NCBI GenBank assembly: GCA_945905925.1
Contig: CAMDQN010000050.1
Location: 1 to 44,773, forward strand
Direction of reading: 5' to 3'
Origin: Singulisphaera sp. GP187
GTDB lineage: Bacteria > Planctomycetota > Planctomycetia > Gemmatales > Gemmataceae
DNA: 44,773 nucleotides
Shown: in pieces, positions 1 to 9,800 of the stretch
Layout of the letters: every line of letters begins with the position of its first letter
How positions within the stretch are numbered: position 1 is the stretch's first letter
Program-made: the position numbers and the translations under genes
Notes under the pieces: generated by a model
Seen by the model: the letters and a program-made list of their open reading frames with translations, nothing else
Databases searched by the model: none
What the model was told of the DNA's origin: nothing

Positions 1-31
1 CGGGTGCCTCTCAACAGTTGAGAGGCACCCG
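1..31. terminator. Hairpin at window start, probable terminator of an upstream gene
   Basis: A near-perfect palindrome: positions 1-15 are the reverse complement of 17-31, with a single central base. As RNA it would fold as a stem of about 12 bp with a 7-nt loop. No clear T-tract follows, so it may be a transcription end, an RNA-stabilising 3' hairpin, or one of the palindromic elements common in this window. The gene it belongs to lies outside the window. Positions 32-199 hold no convincing gene. Confidence 0.55.
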
Positions 32-199
32 CCGCGCGTTCTTGTTTCTCGACCCTCGGGTCCGACGCGAAACATTTCAGAACACTTTTCCGAGTTCCCG
101 AGTTGAAAGACGGGCGTTTTCGGCGGCCAGCGCCTTGCTTTGGTGTCGCGCTGCGCTCACACTGAAACACCCCTTTTAACTTGGAACGTGGAACTCCCA

Positions 200-1138
200 A
201 TGGCTGAACCAATTACGATTGCCACCTGGCCGTTCGGCCGAACTGCGGTCGAGACCGCGATGAAGTTGCTCGCGAAAGGCGAACCGGCCCTCGACGCCGC
301 GCTCGCCGGCGCGCAAGCGGTGGAGGACGACACCAGCATCCGCAATTCGGTGGGGTTTGGCAGTTTACCGGACCGGCTCGGTCGGCTCACGCTCGACGCG
401 TGCGTGATGGATGGGCGCACGCTCGCGTGTGGTGCGGTCGCGTGCGTCGAACACATCAAGCACCCGGCCGCACTCGCGCGCCGCGTGATGGAGAAGACAC
501 CCCACGTGCTGCTCGTGGGCGAAGGCGCCAAGTGGTTCGCGCTCCAACAGGGATTCCCGTTGGAGGTGCCATACACCGCCGAGAGTATCAAGGAATGGCT
601 CGAATCGCACCCCGATAAGAAGAAGCCTGACGCGAAGGATAAGGCACCGGTGCGAGCCGATGGTGCGTCGAGCATCAACGTCGACGAGTTCAACCACGAC
701 ACGGTGACGGTGCTGTCGCTCGACAAGAAAGGGCACCTCGGCGGGGTCTGCACCACGAGCGGACTGGGTTACAAGTTGCCCGGCCGCGTCGGGGATTCGC
801 CGATCATCGGGGCCGGGTTGTACGTGGACGACCTCGCGGGCGCAGCCGGCGCAACGGGGGTAGGTGAAGAAATCATCCGCATCGGCGGGAGCCTGTTCAT
901 CGCCGAACAGCTTCGCGCCGGCAAGTCGCCGCAAGAGGCGTGCGAACTGGCTTGCAAGCGCGCGAACGCCGCGTCCGGCCGGCGCGGTGTTCACCCGGCG
1001 CGGGTCGCGTTCCTGGCACTGGACCCCAAGGGCAACGTCGGCGCGGCCTGCACCGAAAAGACCGGGTTCAAGTACGCCGTCGGCCGCGGCGACAAGGTCG
1101 AACTGCTCACCGCGAAGGAGATCGGACCACAGGCGTGA
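200..1138 (+). CDS. N4-(beta-N-acetylglucosaminyl)-L-asparaginase (glycosylasparaginase family)
   Basis: A 312-aa N-terminal-nucleophile hydrolase. The family hydrolyses the GlcNAc-Asn bond of glycoasparagines or isoaspartyl/asparagine amides, after self-cleavage in front of a threonine that becomes the nucleophile. The cleavage motif HDT is visible with Thr at about residue 168. It is followed by the expected beta-chain motifs GDSPIIGAGLY and GATGVGEE, which hold the substrate-binding and oxyanion residues. A Lys/Asp-rich linker before the cleavage site matches the removable end of the alpha chain. I chose the ATG at 200 rather than the in-frame ATG at 140, because family proteins begin just before the ITIATWPFG segment. 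No export signal is evident. Length is normal. The specificity (glyco- versus isoaspartyl) cannot be told from sequence alone. Confidence 0.88.
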   Translation: MAEPITIATWPFGRTAVETAMKLLAKGEPALDAALAGAQAVEDDTSIRNSVGFGSLPDRLGRLTLDACVMDGRTLACGAVACVEHIKHPAALARRVMEKTPHVLLVGEGAKWFALQQGFPLEVPYTAESIKEWLESHPDKKKPDAKDKAPVRADGASSINVDEFNHDTVTVLSLDKKGHLGGVCTTSGLGYKLPGRVGDSPIIGAGLYVDDLAGAAGATGVGEEIIRIGGSLFIAEQLRAGKSPQEACELACKRANAASGRRGVHPARVAFLALDPKGNVGAACTEKTGFKYAVGRGDKVELLTAKEIGPQA

Positions 1139-1148
1139 GGAGACTGGA

Positions 1149-1205
1149 CAGAGAACAAAAGGCGGTGTTAACCCTCTCTGGGTTAACACCGCCTTTTGTT
1201 CTCTG
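1149..1205. terminator. Perfect 26-bp inverted repeat with 5-nt loop
   Basis: Positions 1149-1174 are the exact reverse complement of 1180-1205, separated by TCTCT. The hairpin starts 10 nt after the stop codon of the glycosylasparaginase gene and is the obvious candidate for its terminator. The distal arm ends in a T-rich run. The right arm also overlaps the putative -35 of the next gene. Confidence 0.75.
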
Positions 1206-1225
1206 TCGCCGACTCTTGGTATAAT
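1196..1225 (+). promoter_or_regulatory. Putative sigma70-like promoter
   Basis: TTGTTC at 1196-1201 and a perfect TATAAT at 1220-1225 are separated by 18 nt, about 34 nt before the ATG at 1259. The -35 hexamer lies inside the right arm of the 1149-1205 hairpin, so termination and initiation share bases. This is a consensus match only. Confidence 0.5.
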
Positions 1226-1258
1226 TCGCTTATTCCACTTCGAGCTAGAGGGGGCGGA

Positions 1259-2410
1259 ATGTCGTTGGCGGTAGTCCGGTGCCCGGCGTGCAGGGGCGAG
1301 TCCCGCGTTCCGACAGACGCGATTGGTCAGATGGTCGGGTGCCCGCTGTGTCAGACCCCGTTCGTGGCGGCCGAAGACGCGACGGAGACGCCACTCCCGT
1401 CGCGCACCGGTAACCCGCCCGCGCGCACCAGACCCACGCGCGGCGCCGCGCCTCGCCCGGCCGCGGTCATTCCCATTGCGCCCCCGCGCCAGCCCCGAAC
1501 CAAACCGCCACAAGAACCAACGGAACCGCAACCGGGATCGGGACCAGTACTCGCGACCGAAGTGCCCGACCCGGAACACGACCCGCATTCGCCGCCAGTC
1601 GGTGGGCTGCCGGTGTCGGTGTTGGTCGGCTTCGCCCTCATGCCCTTCGGCATTCCGCTACTGTGGTACGTCGGTCCGCTGGTCAGCGGCAAGGAGGCGT
1701 CGCTTTCGCTCGCGGTGCCGGTGTCGCTGGCGGTCGCGGCGGCGGCGCTGTGCCTGGGCATCGTCTACACCATCGACTGGACTGCCGCCACGCGCATCAA
1801 GGGCGTACTGATGCTCGTGGGTCTGGCGTATCTCAGCGCAGCAGGCCTGTACTTCCTGAAAAAAGACCTGATGGACCGGTTCCAAGGGTTCTTCAACCGG
1901 TCGAACGACTGGCGCGTCGTTCAAGCAAGGGATCGGAGTTGCCAGGCCGAGATGCCGGGTCGGGCGTGGTCGGACCGGGACAAGCCGCCGCTTTCGGGAC
2001 TGGTGCCGTTGAGCGATAACTGGAAGGCGATGCACTTCGTCGAAACCCAACCGGAGCAGGCTCACGAGTATCAGTTCGCGGTCAGCAAACCGGACGCGGG
2101 TCCGCCGGGCAGCGGATGGTTCGCCCAGATCCGCGAACAGGTGTGGTTCGCCCGGGTCGGCGAAGAACTGAAGAGCAAGGGCGGGAAGGTGGTCGGTGAG
2201 GCAAAGCCAGTCCGGGGTGGAGCCTCGCCCGAACCCAACGGGCGTCAGTGGATCTTCGAGTGCGAACGAACCGTTCGGATCGTGCGCGTCTTCCTCATCA
2301 AGAATCGCGTGTACTACCTGTCCGCCGAAGGGCCGGGGCTGGAACCCGACAACGAGTACGCCAAACCGTTCTTCGACTCGTTCGAGATACTCCCACCGAA
2401 GAAGAAGTGA
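1259..2410 (+). CDS. Zinc-ribbon membrane protein of unknown function
   Basis: A 383-aa protein. The N-terminus carries a CPAC...CPLC zinc-ribbon (MJ0042-like) in the first 40 residues. A Pro/Arg-rich disordered linker follows (about 45-110), then three hydrophobic segments typical of membrane helices (about 118-143, 147-175, 180-200). A soluble C-terminal domain of about 180 aa completes it, probably outside the membrane core. I place the start at 1259 because the zinc ribbon begins directly afterwards and a GGGGCGG purine-rich stretch precedes it. A longer in-frame start at 1196 would run through the terminator hairpin. Such zinc-ribbon plus membrane proteins are common and uncharacterised in planctomycetes; I cannot name a function. 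Confidence 0.75.
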   Translation: MSLAVVRCPACRGESRVPTDAIGQMVGCPLCQTPFVAAEDATETPLPSRTGNPPARTRPTRGAAPRPAAVIPIAPPRQPRTKPPQEPTEPQPGSGPVLATEVPDPEHDPHSPPVGGLPVSVLVGFALMPFGIPLLWYVGPLVSGKEASLSLAVPVSLAVAAAALCLGIVYTIDWTAATRIKGVLMLVGLAYLSAAGLYFLKKDLMDRFQGFFNRSNDWRVVQARDRSCQAEMPGRAWSDRDKPPLSGLVPLSDNWKAMHFVETQPEQAHEYQFAVSKPDAGPPGSGWFAQIREQVWFARVGEELKSKGGKVVGEAKPVRGGASPEPNGRQWIFECERTVRIVRVFLIKNRVYYLSAEGPGLEPDNEYAKPFFDSFEILPPKKK

Positions 2411-2425
2411 GGAGTGTCTGGGTGA

Positions 2426-2493
2426 TTTGGTTAGCCGCAACCCCGCAGGGGTGCGCGACGCGCACACTCGCCTTCGGCTTGCGGCTAACCAAA
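2426..2493. repeat. Intergenic palindromic repeat, TTAGCCGCAACC family (copy 1)
   Basis: A 15-bp perfect stem (2426-2440 with 2479-2493) encloses a GC-rich centre. The element occupies the gap between the zinc-ribbon gene and the cysteine-cluster gene. Its interior matches, in reverse complement, the interior of the element at 38420-38487, and a partial copy lies at 37446-37475. It could act as a terminator or RNA-stabilising element. Confidence 0.75.
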
Positions 2494-2522
2494 CACACCA
2501 ACACACCAAACACGAAAGAAGA

Positions 2523-3794
2523 ATGCAAGTCCGCTCGCTACCCGTGTTGCAGAACTGGGATTGCCACTCGTGTGGCGATTGCTGTCGCTCGTATGCGGTC
2601 CCGGCGACCGCCGACGAGCGGCGCCGCATCGAGGGCCAAGGGTGGGAGGCGCTGCCGGAGTTTCAGGGCGTGCCGTTCTTCGTAAAGCGTGGCGGCGAGT
2701 TCTTCCTGAACCACCGCGGCGACGGTGGATGCGTCTTCCTCGGCGCGGACAATCTCTGCCGCATTCACGGGAAGTTCGGCTCCGCCGCGAAGCCGCTCGC
2801 GTGCCGCATCTACCCGTTCCTGCTCGTGCCCGCGGGCGACCACTGGAACCTCGGCTTGCGGCTCGCGTGCCCGTCTGCAGCCGAGAACAAGGGCCGCGGA
2901 CTGAGCGCCCAACTCGGTGACGCCCGCGAGTACGCCGCGTTTTTCGAGAGTACCGCCGCGAAGGGATCGCTCGAAGCGCCCCCGCCCCCGCTCCACGGTT
3001 CGCAGGTCGTTCCGTGGGGCGATGTGAGCCGCATCGCAATCGCGTTCTCGAAGATGCTCGCGAACGAAGAAGACCCGTTCGAGCGCCGCTGGCGCAAGAT
3101 TCTTTTCATCATCGCGATGCTCAAGAAGGCGACGTTCGACGGCGGCGACGACGCGAAGAAAGCCGTGACCGGCGGCAAGTTGAGCGAGATGCTTCACGTG
3201 TTGGGCCTCGCGGCCGACGACGACGAACCCGAAACTGCGGCGGAAGTGAAGCGTCCGGGTTGGGCCGGGCGCACTGTGTTCCGGCAGCTCGTCGCGGTGT
3301 TCTCGCGCAAGGATCACGGCGCGGAGAAGGGAACCGCGCAGCGTGGCCCGGTGCGCCGGTTCGTCTCCGCGGTGAAGTTCGCGAGCGGGCGCGGGCGCGT
3401 TCCAAAAGTTCACGCGGTGCTGACCGACGCGGCCACGTTCGCGGCCGGTGAGGTTCCACTCGGCGCGCTGAGTGACACCGCGGCGTCACTGCTTTCGCGA
3501 TGGCACCGGGTGAAGGTCGAATCGCTTCAGTTCTGCGGCGCGCCGAACTTCGGCTTGAGCGTGTGGGAAGGCCTCGAATCACTGGCGCTGACGTTCCCGG
3601 CCGCGATGTGGCTGGCCCGCGTGCTCGTCGCCGGGGGAAAGACGCCCGACGCGGCCGTGACACAGGCGGTGCGAATGGTGGACGACAACTTCGGCTTTAA
3701 TCCTTTGCTCGGCTCGATGCGCCAGAAGTTCGCGCTTCGGCTCATCGCGAACCGCGGCGACCTGTCGCGTTTGGTCGCGTGGTACGGCCGGTAG
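2523..3794 (+). CDS. YkgJ-type cysteine-cluster protein
   Basis: A 423-aa protein. The N-terminal domain has the zinc/iron-chelating cysteine pattern of the YkgJ family: C14, C17, C20 and C21 (motif CHSCGDCC), then C70, C79 in NLCRIHG, and a Cys in ACRIYPF. These cysteines would bind a metal or an Fe-S cluster. The remaining 300 residues have no recognisable domain. They are mostly helical-looking, with a Lys/Arg-rich stretch near the middle. The start at 2523 is chosen because the cysteine cluster begins 14 residues later. Upstream in-frame sequence reads through the palindromic repeat and is not credible. Biochemical role unknown. Confidence 0.8.
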   Translation: MQVRSLPVLQNWDCHSCGDCCRSYAVPATADERRRIEGQGWEALPEFQGVPFFVKRGGEFFLNHRGDGGCVFLGADNLCRIHGKFGSAAKPLACRIYPFLLVPAGDHWNLGLRLACPSAAENKGRGLSAQLGDAREYAAFFESTAAKGSLEAPPPPLHGSQVVPWGDVSRIAIAFSKMLANEEDPFERRWRKILFIIAMLKKATFDGGDDAKKAVTGGKLSEMLHVLGLAADDDEPETAAEVKRPGWAGRTVFRQLVAVFSRKDHGAEKGTAQRGPVRRFVSAVKFASGRGRVPKVHAVLTDAATFAAGEVPLGALSDTAASLLSRWHRVKVESLQFCGAPNFGLSVWEGLESLALTFPAAMWLARVLVAGGKTPDAAVTQAVRMVDDNFGFNPLLGSMRQKFALRLIANRGDLSRLVAWYGR

Positions 3795-3876
3795 AATCGG
3801 TTATGCTAATGGGCGATCCGCGACGCTTTTCACGCGAAAGAACCACGGCCCACGGCCTACTCACCGAAGGTGCCCC

Positions 3877-5415
3877 ATGCTCGCCCAGCTTCGCACCTTC
3901 GCGCTGCTTGGCATCGACGCGGTGCCGGTGGACGTGGAGGTGGACACGTCGCCAGCCCAACAACCTCGCACAGTAATCGTCGGGCTGCCGGAAGCGGCCG
4001 TGCGAGAGAGCATTCACCGCATCGAACGCGCACTGGTGAACCTCGGCTACCGCTTGCCGTTCGGCCGCACCGTCATCAACCTCGCGCCCGCCGATTTGCG
4101 CAAAGACGCGGGCGCGTTCGACCTGCCCATCGCGCTCGCGCTAATCACCTCGATGGGACAAATCACCGCGGATCAACTCGACACGTTCGCGATCGTGGGC
4201 GAACTCGCCCTTGACGGGAGTGTGCGGCCCGTCGTGGGCGCGCTGTCGATGGCGATGGAAGCCCGCACACGCGGCATCGCGAAGTTGATCGTTCCAGCCG
4301 CGAACGCGCGCGAGGCGTCGGTCGTGCGCGAGGTGGAAGTATACGGTGTCGGCTCGCTCGCGGACGCGGTCGGCATCGTGACGGGGCTGGCGCCGATCGA
4401 CCCGGTTTCGCCGCCGACCGACGACATCGAAGCGAAGCTCAATAAATACGCAATCGACTTCGCGGACGTGAAGGGACAGGAGTTCGCGAAGCGCGCGCTG
4501 ACGGTTGCCGCGAGCGGCTCGCATAACGTCATCATGCTTGGAAGTCCTGGCAGCGGGAAGACGATGCTCGCGCGCCGGTTGCCGACGATTCTGCCGCCGC
4601 TGACGCCGGACGAGAGCCTCGAAACGACGCGCATTTACTCTGCGGTCGGGAAGCTCGCGCCCGGCGAATCGCTGCTGTGCGTACGCCCGTTTCGCAGCCC
4701 GCACCACTCAATCAGCGGAGCCGGGATGGTCGGCGGCGGAAGCGTTCCACAACCGGGCGAAATCTCACTCGCCCATCACGGCGTTCTGTTCCTCGACGAA
4801 CTCCCGGAGTTCAACCGGAACAGTCTCGAAGCGCTGCGACAGCCACTAGAAGAGGGAAAGGTCACGATCAGCCGTGCGGCACACAGCGCCACGTTCCCAG
4901 CCGACTTCGTGCTGTGCGCCGCGATGAACCCGTGCCCGTGCGGGTTCCTGGGCGATCCAAAGAAGCCGTGTAAGTGCGCGCCGATTATGGTGGAGAAGTA
5001 CATGGGTCGGATCAGCGGCCCGCTGCTGGACCGCATCGACCTGCACATTGAAGTTCCGCCGGTTCCGTTTGAAGACCTGTCGAAGCCCGGCGACGGCACC
5101 GGCAGCGTAATGATGCGCGAGCAGGTGTTCGCGGCGCGGGCGATTCAAGCCAAGCGATTCGGCACGAAAGCCGGCGGCTTGAACGGCCGGATGACCTCGA
5201 AGCAAATCCGCGAACACTGCGTTCTCGACGCTGACGGCCAAACCACTTTGAAGGAAGCGATGGAAGCGATGGGCTTATCGGCGCGAGCGCACGACCGCAT
5301 CTTGCGCGTGGCACGCACGATCGCGGACCTGGTCGCGAGCGACAAAATCACCCAGGACCACGTCGCGGAGGCGATTGGGTTCCGGGCGCTCGACCGCAAA
5401 CTGTGGGAGTGCTAG
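3877..5415 (+). CDS. YifB/ComM family Mg-chelatase-like AAA+ ATPase
   Basis: A 512-aa protein, full family length. Residues 1-170 form the Lon-protease-like ChlI domain. The AAA+ core has a Walker A motif GSPGSGKT at about residue 222 and a Walker B FLDELPEF at about 305. The cysteine motif CPCGFLGDPKKPCKC follows, then the C-terminal Mg_chelatase_C domain (about 410-505). In Gram-negative bacteria ComM is a hexameric helicase that extends branch migration during natural transformation. That role is inferred here only from family membership. The gene stands alone in its orientation, with 82 bp upstream holding no clear promoter. Confidence 0.93.
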   Translation: MLAQLRTFALLGIDAVPVDVEVDTSPAQQPRTVIVGLPEAAVRESIHRIERALVNLGYRLPFGRTVINLAPADLRKDAGAFDLPIALALITSMGQITADQLDTFAIVGELALDGSVRPVVGALSMAMEARTRGIAKLIVPAANAREASVVREVEVYGVGSLADAVGIVTGLAPIDPVSPPTDDIEAKLNKYAIDFADVKGQEFAKRALTVAASGSHNVIMLGSPGSGKTMLARRLPTILPPLTPDESLETTRIYSAVGKLAPGESLLCVRPFRSPHHSISGAGMVGGGSVPQPGEISLAHHGVLFLDELPEFNRNSLEALRQPLEEGKVTISRAAHSATFPADFVLCAAMNPCPCGFLGDPKKPCKCAPIMVEKYMGRISGPLLDRIDLHIEVPPVPFEDLSKPGDGTGSVMMREQVFAARAIQAKRFGTKAGGLNGRMTSKQIREHCVLDADGQTTLKEAMEAMGLSARAHDRILRVARTIADLVASDKITQDHVAEAIGFRALDRKLWEC

Positions 5416-5691
5416 CCACGGCGCGATTCCAGGTTGTTGATGAGGCCTCTTGGCTGTCGTGTACTGTAGTCCGACACACCATCGGCCGCCGCCATGCCGT
5501 GCTCGCACCGCCACCAGCACCGTCACGTTGGCGTCCGAGGGGGCGAGTGACGCCAACGGCGAAGGGCGTCCGCTCCAGCACGGGATCCAACAGCATCGCG
5601 ACTCTGACGCCCACCTAATTCCTGTACCAAGAGGCGATTCCGCTACCGCAACGTGAGTTGAAAGACCGGCCTTGTCCCACCCGACAAAACC
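5416..5691. other. Intergenic region between convergent comM-like and cheB-like genes
   Basis: No convincing gene is present in these 276 bp. A 10-bp perfect stem (5526-5535 with 5549-5558, 13-nt loop) could terminate transcription from either side. Short open frames here lack family features and a ribosome-binding site. Confidence 0.55.
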
Positions 5692-6720
5692 TCACCGGCG
5701 ATTCTGGGCGAGCAACTTGGCGACGATGTTCGCGCCGATGTTCGAGATCGGCAGTACTTCGACGGCGGCGCGATTCTCGACGGCTGCCTTTGGCATCCCG
5801 TAAACGACGCTCGTGGTCTGGTCCTGGGCGATCGTGTGCCAGCCCGCGGAGCGAAGCCGCAACAGCCCAGCGGCCCCGTCGTTGCCCATCCCGGTGAGCA
5901 GCGCCGCAACACCGAGTCTCGCGCTGTGGGTCGCGACGCTGGTAAACAGTACGTCCACCGAAGGGCGGAACGGCGAACTGCGCGGGTTCGCCGTGTACCG
6001 CAGGAGCCGGTCGGCGCCGAGTTCCAGGTGGTCGTTGGTGACCGCGACGTACACCGTTCCGGCCACGGGTACGTCGCCGTCGCGCGCGGCCTTGACTGGG
6101 AGCCGGGAGCACAGCCCAAGCTGTTGCACCACCCCCATCGCGAAGTCCGCGCCGATGTGCAGGCTGATGATCACCGCGGCCGGCAGGTTGGCCGGGAACA
6201 CGCGGACCACATCCACCAGTGCCTGCGGCCCACCCGTGGAGGCGCCCAAAAGCACCAGCGGCGGCAGAGTGCCCGACGTGGAACTGAGCGGGGACACGGT
6301 CATGGTCATGCTCGAGCCGCTCATCTCGTTGAGCGCGGCTTCGAGTTTGAGCAGCCGCGAGACCAACTTCTCGTGGTTCTGAATCGTTCCGCTTCGGCCG
6401 ATTGTGGGGGCGTCCACGGCGTCCACCGCGCCCACGTTGAGCGCCTGGAACACGAGCGGGAAGTTCGTCGCCACGCTCGACGTAACGACCAGGATCGGGC
6501 ACGGCGAATGCCGCATGATCTGGCTTGTGGCCTCGACCCCGTTGACCCGCGGCATGACGAGATCCATGAGGATCGCATCGTGCCGGTCGGTTGCGGCCTG
6601 GCGGACGGCGTCGTCGCCGTCTTCGGCGACCCACGCGACCGTGTAGCCCGGTATGGTGGCGACGGTGCGCCGAAGCACCTCTCGCGCCAGCGCCAGATCG
6701 TTGACGATCCCGATACGCAT
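5692..6720 (-). CDS. CheB/WspF-like protein-glutamate methylesterase (REC-CheB)
   Basis: A 342-aa protein: receiver domain (1-120) plus CheB methylesterase (about 152-340). Seen directly: phospho-acceptor Asp53 in AILMDLVMP and the catalytic triad Ser161 (GASTGG), His188 (ISLHI) and Asp281 (GMGNDGA). The enzyme removes methyl groups from glutamates of the chemoreceptor, and phosphorylation by the kinase relieves autoinhibition. The N-terminus MRIGIVNDLALAREVLRR has VND where CheB proteins usually have VDD, a feature I associate with WspF. It is the last gene of the chemosensory operon, 99 bp after the cheA-like stop. Confidence 0.92.
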   Translation of the reverse strand: MRIGIVNDLALAREVLRRTVATIPGYTVAWVAEDGDDAVRQAATDRHDAILMDLVMPRVNGVEATSQIMRHSPCPILVVTSSVATNFPLVFQALNVGAVDAVDAPTIGRSGTIQNHEKLVSRLLKLEAALNEMSGSSMTMTVSPLSSTSGTLPPLVLLGASTGGPQALVDVVRVFPANLPAAVIISLHIGADFAMGVVQQLGLCSRLPVKAARDGDVPVAGTVYVAVTNDHLELGADRLLRYTANPRSSPFRPSVDVLFTSVATHSARLGVAALLTGMGNDGAAGLLRLRSAGWHTIAQDQTTSVVYGMPKAAVENRAAVEVLPISNIGANIVAKLLAQNRR

Positions 6721-6819
6721 CCCGATGGCCCCCCTCGTCCGTGGTCAGAGAGGTGAACGTTTAGCATCGGATCTGGCGGGGGCGTCCGCCAAGGCGAATG
6801 ATCCATTGACGACGAACTA

Positions 6820-9800
6820 CTACCGACCGTTTGGGGCGCCGATCAGATCGATTACCGTATCAATGAACCGGTTGTCGTGGAAACTGCTCTTGGTTAGGTA
6901 AGCGTTGGCCCCGACTTCCAACCCACGGATCCGATCTTCCTCGCGCTCTTTGTAGGAAACGATGATAACGGGCAGTTCGCGGAGCCGGTCGCTGGCCCGG
7001 ACTGCCTGAACCAACTGTAGCCCATTCATGCGGGGCATGTCGATATCACTCACGAGCAGGTCATACTCCTCGGCCCGCACCTTGTTCCACCCGTCCATCC
7101 CGTCCACCGCGACCGCCACCTCGTAGCCCTTGTGTAACAGCAACTGGCGTTCAACTTCGCGTACAGTAATCGAATCGTCCACCACTAGCACGCGCTTTTT
7201 GCGATCGACTTCGGATGCGCGTGTCTCGCACTGCACGAGCGATCCCGTCTGGATGAACTGATCCATCGACCGGAACAGGTCTTCCACGTCAACGATGAGC
7301 ACGGGTGCGCCGTCATCGAGGATCGCGGCGGCGCTGAGATTCGGCACTTTCCCCAACCGCGCGTCGAGCGGACGCACGACGAGATCCTGTTCCCCGCGGA
7401 ACGCGTCCACGACCAACCCGTAGGTGCCGGTGCCGTCGCTCAGGAGCACGACCGGGACTTCGGCGTCCGTGGGCATTGGGGCAGGCATGTCGAGCAACTG
7501 CGCCGCCATCACCAGACCAACGTTCTGCCCGTCCACTGTCACAAACTGTCGGTGTTCAATCGACTTCACTTCGTCGCGTGACACGCGGATCAGCCGGTCG
7601 ATGCGGGTGTGTGGGAACGCGTAGGGTTCGCCGGCCACATCGATCACAACGGCGCGGATCACCGAGAGCGTGAGCGGCAGTTGGAGGTGGAACGTGGTCC
7701 CGGCGCCGCGCGTGGTCGAGATGCGGACGTTGCCGCCGACCTTGCGGATGGTGTCCTGAACCACGTCGAGGCCGACGCCGCGGCCGGAGAACTCGGTGAC
7801 CTCCGACGCGGTGCTGAAGCCGGGCAGGAACAGGAATTCGAGCAACTCGGCTTCCGTCGATTTCGCGACCATCTCGACCGAGTTCAGTCCACGCTCGACG
7901 ATCTTCTTGCGGATCCGGTTCAGATCGACCCCGGTGCCGTCGTCGGAGACGGACACGAGGAGCATCCCGGCCCGGTGCCGCGCCTCCAGGGTGATCGTGC
8001 CGCCGGCCGGTTTACTCGTCGCGGTGCGCACGTCGGCCGTTTCCAGCCCGTGGTCGATCGCGTTGCGGATCAGGTGTGAGAGCGGCGATTCGAGCTTCTC
8101 CAGAATGTCGCGATCGACCTCCGTGTGTTCGCCCACGATCACGAGTTTGGCTTCCTTGCCAAGCGACCGCGCCATGTCGCGCACCATGCGCGGAAGGCCG
8201 TGAACGCCGTCGCCGAAGGGCCGCATCCGGCTCGCGATGACCTCGCGGTAGAGGCGAGCGTTGAGGTCTTCGGCGCGGGCCGCGTGTTCGTCGAAGCTCG
8301 AGGTCTTTTCGCCCAGTTCCTGCCGGTAGGTGGTCCATTGGCGCCGGGTGTCGGCGAGCAGGGCGGCGATCTGGTCCGGGGGCATCCCGCCGGCCGCGGC
8401 GTGGTAGGTTGCGTCGAGCGTCGAGGCGAGTTGGTCGTGTTGCTTCCGCAGTTTGAGTAGCGCGGTGGAGAACGACGGGAGCCACCGCGCTTGCACGAGC
8501 GATTCGCCCGCCAGTCCCATGAGCCGGTTGAGGCTCTGCGCACTGACTCGCACGACCGGTTCCGTGGCCGGGGGCGAAGAAGGTGTGGTCACGAGCGGCG
8601 CGGCGGGTTTGATCTCTCGCCCGACGCCCCGGTCACGGGGGGCGTCCGGGAAACTTCTCACGAGCGGGACCGGTGCGGCGGGCGCATCGCTGACCGAGTC
8701 GGGGTAAAGTTCGGACAGCGGGCGAACGCGTGCCGCGTCCTCTTTGCCCTGTGCTGCCCCGCTCGCTGGGACGATGATCGGCTCCGCGACCGGGGTCGGC
8801 GAGGCACTCGGAACAGTCGCCGGCGGCGGAGTGGGGGCGGGCTTGCGCTCGCCCGCAGCACGGGTGAACGTGTCCGCGATGGTGACGATCGCGGCCCGCG
8901 ACGTTCCGACCCAGTCGTGGAACGTCTCATCGTCGGTCGTCAGTGCGCCGGCGAAGGTCGCGAGCGCGTACCGGGTCCAGTCGGCGGCGAGTGGTGGGAA
9001 CGGGGTTTTCGCCTCGCGCGTCGCCCGCAGGAACGCGCCGATTGCGGTGGCCGCGTCCGCGACGGGGGCACACTTCACGAGCCTGGCCGCGCCGCGCAAC
9101 TGCTTGAGACACTCGAGGACCGGATCGGCGGCGGTCGGGTCGGTGGCCAGATTCGGGATCGCCTTCGCGACCGCGTGCAGGTACTCGCGTGTCTCTTCGC
9201 GGAACAGGTCGAGCATCGAGTGGTCGGACCGCAGCACGAACGACGCGGAGGGAATGTTGGCCGGCTCGAACGTGGGCACGGGGGGGAAGGCGGAAGAACC
9301 TCTCCCCCCAACCCCCTCCCCTAAGAAGGGAGGGGGAGCCGGATTTAGCCCCTCTCCTTTTAGGGGAGGGGTTGGGGAGGGGTTGCCTTCAGAACCTCTC
9401 CCCCCAACCCCCTCCCCTAAGAAGGGAGGGGGAGTACCGCTCGCTGTGCTCGCGGACTCAGAAGGCACGGCGCCAGCCGCGCCGCTCTCTCTGTCTCCCC
9501 CTCCCTTCTTAGCGGAGGGGGTTGGGGGGAGGGGTTGTCTTGCGGCCGGTGGCGCTGGTGTTTTCCCTTCGGCCACCGCGATCAGGAGCGGTTCCAGTTG
9601 CTCCACCGCCACGGTGTTGTCCGTTTCCCACTTGGCGATGGTTTCCGGCGTGAGCGTCGCCAGGCCCGCGAGCACGTCGGAGCCACGCAGCAGGATGTCG
9701 ATGTCCGCGGGGCCGAGCCTAATCTTGCCGTCCTGCGCCGCGACGAGTGCGTCTTCCATGACGTGCGCGAGTCGTACGGCGGTGTCGATGCCGACGATCC

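Noticed and set aside
9296-9536. CRISPR array
   Set aside because: Units alternate in orientation, spacing is irregular and the segment is translated in frame.
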